NCBI GenBank assembly: GCA_964560085.1
Contig: CAZLKF010000001.1
Location: 62,001-126,000, forward strand
Direction of reading: 5' to 3'
Source: RUG11241 sp964560085
Lineage (GTDB): Bacteria; Bacillota_I; Bacilli_A; RF39; UBA660
Length of the DNA: 64,000 bases
The position numbers were made by a program, and so were the translations under genes. Within the stretch, counting starts at the first letter, position 1. Each line of letters begins with the position of its first letter. The notes beneath the pieces are model-generated. The model was given only the letters and a program-made list of their open reading frames with translations. It searched no databases and was not told the DNA's origin. Shown here piece by piece: positions 60,711 to 64,000 of this stretch.

Positions 60711-62366
60711 TTAATTTCCATACATTTTAAAGAAATCATCAAATAAAACAAAATTTTCAAAACTTTTATCACTATTAGTAGACTTCCCATTACTTTTGTT
60801 GATGTATGATATTCTTATGCCTTCACGCATGTTAGCTACTTTAAGTTGAGTTTCATTAGTACCAATTACAATGCCAACATGACCTTCAGTATGAACAATA
60901 TCACCAGGTTTTATCAAATGAACTTTATCTTGATTGCCTTTGAAGCTATATTTATGAGTTGCAGCATTGAAGTTTCCCCACATTCCAGCTTCTTGACTAC
61001 TTGTCCTTAAAATATCCGGAGAAAATCCAGCTTGAGCAAAAGCCCAGGCAGTATAACCAGTACAATCAAGACCATAAATGCACTTCATATCACCAGTTTG
61101 TTTAGTACAGATTTCTTGAGTGACTTCCCTTTCGCAACCCCAATTTGAATTAATTCCTATTGTTTTTGTTTTTCCACCCCAAGAGTAAGCAACCTTATAA
61201 GGAAATGATGCTAGGTAAACAGCGGCTGCCGCGACTGCATCACGCGTCTTATACCCTATTTCACTCATTAAATTACTTAGTTCATTATTGTAAGAACTCC
61301 AATTATAATTACAAGGAGTCAAAGTTTTTGATAACGTAATGTTATTCATATTATTGTCAAATGTTTTCTTTGTTGAGCAAGAAATATCAATATAGTTATT
61401 AGAAGTATCATATACTCTAACTGTAACATTTGTTAATTTTTGATTAATAGAAAATACGTTAGTACGATAAGTTTGATTATTAAAGACATAACGATCAATT
61501 CTGGAGTCATCACTTGCAGTAATTATGACATTTGTAGCTGATCCAATAATTGATGCTTGGCAACTAGCTGTTGGTTTTGTATCGTCGTAATTCCCTATTT
61601 CAACCTGAAATTTCTTCTCATAATTATTCTTAGTATGAATTGTGAAGATATAATTGCCACTACCATTAAAATGATAGTCAAAACTAGTTTGAGCTTTAAT
61701 TGTACCATCTGGTAATGTAACATAGTCAAAGTCATCACTTAAAATATTAATAGTTATGACTTTTTTTGAATAGTCAACTTCTTTATTAAAAGTAACATTA
61801 AATACTTTAACAACTCTTCTGATTTGCTTTTCACGTCCATCAACTTTTACTTTATAAGTTACTTCGTAAGTCCCAGCAACATTTGTATTGATATTATCAC
61901 TTATTTCAATTGTTGAGCTAATATCTAGTTTATTATTAAAAGCTTTAGCACCTTTTTCATGATATTGATTATTCTGCAAAACATATTCAATTGTTTCACC
62001 ATTTAAAGACAATGTTACTGATTTTAATGGATCATCAATAACTTTAACAGTCCGATTGATTTCCTTAATAAATTTGCCTTTTTGATTATATAATTGATAT
62101 TTTACAATATAGGTTCCAATTACATTTGAATTAACATTGCTAATTATCTTAGCAGTATAATTGGCCTCATTGTTGCTAAGATTATATCCAAGTTCAATAT
62201 ATGTTTCCCCTTTATATATTGTAACTATTGGACTACCATATAATGCAAAATTTGGTTCTGATACATCAAAAATCTTAATAACAATTACAACTATTATTAT
62301 TACGGGAATTATCAACAAATATTTTCTATAACTTTTCAATTTTTCTTTCAAGTTCTCATTATCCAT
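60711..62366 (-). CDS. NlpC/P60 peptidoglycan peptidase with Ig-like domains
   Basis: A 551-residue cell-wall enzyme anchored by one N-terminal helix (about 15-33). Two DUF5011-type Ig-like domains (about 35-190), a beta-rich linker (about 195-330) and a C-terminal NlpC/P60 domain from about 345: GLDCTGYTAWAF holds the catalytic cysteine (Cys435) and TEGHVGIVIG the histidine (His496), so the site is complete, unlike in the homologue at 7.4-9.0 kb. It should cut stem peptides. Its place between pilus genes suggests local wall remodelling for the pilus. GGACAGGA is the likely ribosome binding site. Confidence 0.88.
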   Translation of the reverse strand: MDNENLKEKLKSYRKYLLIIPVIIIVVIVIKIFDVSEPNFALYGSPIVTIYKGETYIELGYNLSNNEANYTAKIISNVNSNVIGTYIVKYQLYNQKGKFIKEINRTVKVIDDPLKSVTLSLNGETIEYVLQNNQYHEKGAKAFNNKLDISSTIEISDNINTNVAGTYEVTYKVKVDGREKQIRRVVKVFNVTFNKEVDYSKKVITINILSDDFDYVTLPDGTIKAQTSFDYHFNGSGNYIFTIHTKNNYEKKFQVEIGNYDDTKPTASCQASIIGSATNVIITASDDSRIDRYVFNNQTYRTNVFSINQKLTNVTVRVYDTSNNYIDISCSTKKTFDNNMNNITLSKTLTPCNYNWSSYNNELSNLMSEIGYKTRDAVAAAAVYLASFPYKVAYSWGGKTKTIGINSNWGCEREVTQEICTKQTGDMKCIYGLDCTGYTAWAFAQAGFSPDILRTSSQEAGMWGNFNAATHKYSFKGNQDKVHLIKPGDIVHTEGHVGIVIGTNETQLKVANMREGIRISYINKSNGKSTNSDKSFENFVLFDDFFKMYGN

Positions 62367-62385
62367 ATAGTTCCTGTCCTAATAG

Positions 62386-63150
62386 TTAATCTGCCATTAA
62401 CATCATTATGTCATTAAAATCAAGCCCTAAAAAATAAATTATTAATCCTGCAATGCATAAGAAGGGCCCTAAAGGCAAGATATTTTCCTTCTTACTAAAA
62501 TATGTATAAATTGCATATGGAAATGCAATAAAAGATGCTATACATAAAGTCATAAAAGACATTGGAAATGTAGTTAATGAGCCAATAACAAACATTAACT
62601 TTACATCGCCACCACCCATTGCTTCTTTTTTAAAATATTTATCTGCAACTACCTTAATAATGTAAATTAAAACAAAACTTAAAACGCCATGAATAATTAG
62701 ATTAAAAGTCATAACTAAGCCTTTATTAAAGAATGTTAGCAAAATTATTAGTAACCCGCCACCAATCAAAACTTCATCCATAATTATCATATATCTAATA
62801 TCTGATATAGTACAAATAATACAAACAGAAACAAAAACGATTGATATTAAAAATTCTATAGTTGGACCAAAACAATAATAAGAAACAGCAAACAATATAC
62901 CCGTTATTAATTCCATAACTGGGTAAATTATAGATATCTTCTTTTTACAATAACGGCATTTTCCTTTTAAAAACACATATGATAAAATCGGAAACAAATC
63001 TAAAAATTTAAGTTTATGTTTGCAATTTGGGCAATGTGAAGATGGAAAAACTATCGATTTTCCTTTTGGTAATCGATAGCCTAAAACATTATAAAATGAA
63101 CCCAAAACAGTTCCAATTACAAATATCATAAGATATATAAATATTTGCAT
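62386..63150 (-). CDS. prepilin peptidase (PilD/ComC, family A24)
   Basis: A 254-residue membrane aspartyl protease that cuts prepilins before the hydrophobic helix and methylates the new N-terminus. GSFYNVLGYRLP, the zinc-binding pairs CPNC and CRYC, the first active aspartate in ISDIRYMIIMDE and the second in GGGDVKLMF are all present. About seven membrane helices. It lies directly after the platform gene (8 bases) with AGGGGGA before the ATG, so it belongs to the pilus operon and should process the three prepilins seen here and possibly others outside. Confidence 0.94.
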   Translation of the reverse strand: MQIFIYLMIFVIGTVLGSFYNVLGYRLPKGKSIVFPSSHCPNCKHKLKFLDLFPILSYVFLKGKCRYCKKKISIIYPVMELITGILFAVSYYCFGPTIEFLISIVFVSVCIICTISDIRYMIIMDEVLIGGGLLIILLTFFNKGLVMTFNLIIHGVLSFVLIYIIKVVADKYFKKEAMGGGDVKLMFVIGSLTTFPMSFMTLCIASFIAFPYAIYTYFSKKENILPLGPFLCIAGLIIYFLGLDFNDIMMLMAD

Positions 63151-63158
63151 AAATCCCC

Positions 63159-64000
63159 CTAACTCAATGAAGAATAAATACTGAACATTGGTACGACAAC
63201 TGCTAAAACAACAATTCCAACGATACCAGTTAAAACAACGATTAACAATGGTTCAATTATTACTTTCATTCTGGCAACAATATTAGCATGTAAGTCTTGA
63301 TAATATTCTGAAACTTTCTCAAGCATCTGCGCAAGTTTACCAGTTCTTTCACCTGTGACAATCATCTCATAAGCAGGTATTGGGAATGCCCAATGGCCCT
63401 TAAAAGCTGAAGATATATTTTCACCCTTGCGAAGTCGTTTAATACAATTACCAATTAAATTTTTATAAATTTCGTTGTTAGTTATCTGCCTTAATATATT
63501 CATTGTATCAGTTATATAAACGCCATGTTTTAATAATGATGCAAATGTTTTTGTAAATGTTGTTACTTCATTATAAATGATTACATCTTTTAATACAGGT
63601 ATTTTCATCGCGAATTTTTGCATGGAATGTCTAGCTGCAGTAATATTTGAATATAAATACTTTATAATAAGCAAAATAACAACAAAGCCAATAAGAATAT
63701 AATAATAATTAGCTTTCAAAAAGTCACTGGCACTGATAATGAATTTAGTTATTGAAGGAATTTCAGCTGAAGGCATAGAATCATATATCGAAGTAAATTT
63801 TGGAATAACATATATTAAAATGAAAGCAATAACCGCAACTGCAAAGACTAATACAATGGTTGGATATGTTAAAGCGGACACCATTTGTTTTCTTGTCTTC
63901 TCCATTTGACTATAATATTCAGCCATATCATCCAATGTTTCTGGTAAATCGCCTGTAAGTTCAGATGTTTTAATCATATTAACCAACAAACGAGGAAAAA
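63159..64000 (-). CDS. pilus platform protein PilC/GspF/ComGB, C-terminal part (cut by window edge)
   Basis: The frame is open to the window edge; a TTG at 63989 is not a real start because coding continues as FPRLLVNMIKTSELTGDLPETL, the middle of the family. About 280 residues are visible: helix about 38-60, a cytoplasmic helical domain, a second helix and a third at the end (VLTGIVGIVVLAVVVPMFSIY). PilC anchors the assembly ATPase in the membrane. The N-terminal part of roughly 100-130 residues lies beyond the window. Confidence 0.92.
   Translation of the reverse strand, partial: FPRLLVNMIKTSELTGDLPETLDDMAEYYSQMEKTRKQMVSALTYPTIVLVFAVAVIAFILIYVIPKFTSIYDSMPSAEIPSITKFIISASDFLKANYYYILIGFVVILLIIKYLYSNITAARHSMQKFAMKIPVLKDVIIYNEVTTFTKTFASLLKHGVYITDTMNILRQITNNEIYKNLIGNCIKRLRKGENISSAFKGHWAFPIPAYEMIVTGERTGKLAQMLEKVSEYYQDLHANIVARMKVIIEPLLIVVLTGIVGIVVLAVVVPMFSIYSSLS

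Noticed and set aside
63159..63989. A complete 276-residue gene starting at 63989
   Set aside because: The start is a TTG inside the family's conserved middle (FPRLLVNMIK), and the frame is open to the window edge, so the gene is only cut off.

Overview
The window is a very AT-rich, tightly packed bacterial chromosome segment from a low-GC Gram-positive lineage. Synteny (mrnC, rlmB, sigH; rpsO, pnp; ylbJ next to ylbL), the peptidoglycan genes murC and murE, sortase and BY-kinase capsule regulators all point to Firmicutes/Bacilli, probably an uncultured, small-genome gut-type lineage near the Mollicutes/Erysipelotrichia. The exact taxon is inference. Nearly every gene is on the minus strand; only ylbJ (56.1-57.0 kb) and a PilB/GspE-type ATPase (59.4-60.7 kb) are on the plus strand. 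I see no rRNA, tRNA, CRISPR, insertion sequence or prophage.

Layout (plus coordinates; transcription mostly runs right to left). 0-9 kb: ABC transporter (permease cut by the window edge), a DUF5131 protein, several unrecognised genes, a membrane glycosyltransferase and a secreted NlpC/P60-like protein that lacks its catalytic cysteine. 9-12 kb: a SpoIVB-type S55 peptidase and a leucine-rich-repeat surface protein with a cytoplasmic zinc ribbon. 12-16 kb: pnp, rpsO, truB. 15.7-19.3 kb: three unrecognised secreted or membrane proteins with G-rich ribosome binding sites. 19.4-22.5 kb: sigH, rlmB, mrnC, rbgA, cutA. 22.6-26.1 kb: ATP-grasp enzyme, PIG-L deacetylase, deoxyribosyltransferase-like protein and a coiled-coil protein. 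26-34 kb: murC, xseB/xseA/nusB, a DsbD-like thiol redox pair, pentapeptide-repeat protein, cysteine desulfurase, murE. 34-40.6 kb: large autolysin, a small unknown protein, a previously unlisted 49-codon membrane gene, recD2.

40.6-48.8 kb is the most unusual block: three paralogous two-helix membrane proteins resembling VirB2/conjugal-pilin-like proteins, a membrane protein, a sortase, a PHP tyrosine phosphatase, a BY-kinase, a Wzz-like protein, then a membrane-anchored cohesin-like protein and, directly upstream of it, a secreted protein ending in a clear dockerin. 48.9-64 kb holds a type IV pilus/competence-like apparatus: three prepilin-signal proteins (two oversized), the assembly ATPase, prepilin peptidase and a platform protein, interleaved with a catalytically dead-looking ABC exporter, folD, glyA, ylbL and ylbJ.

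Two genome-wide habits are visible: promoters reading TGTTATAAT placed only 15-17 bases before the start codon (very short leaders), and terminator hairpins that include the stop codon of the gene they end. Several proteins keep a recognisable enzyme fold but have lost catalytic residues.
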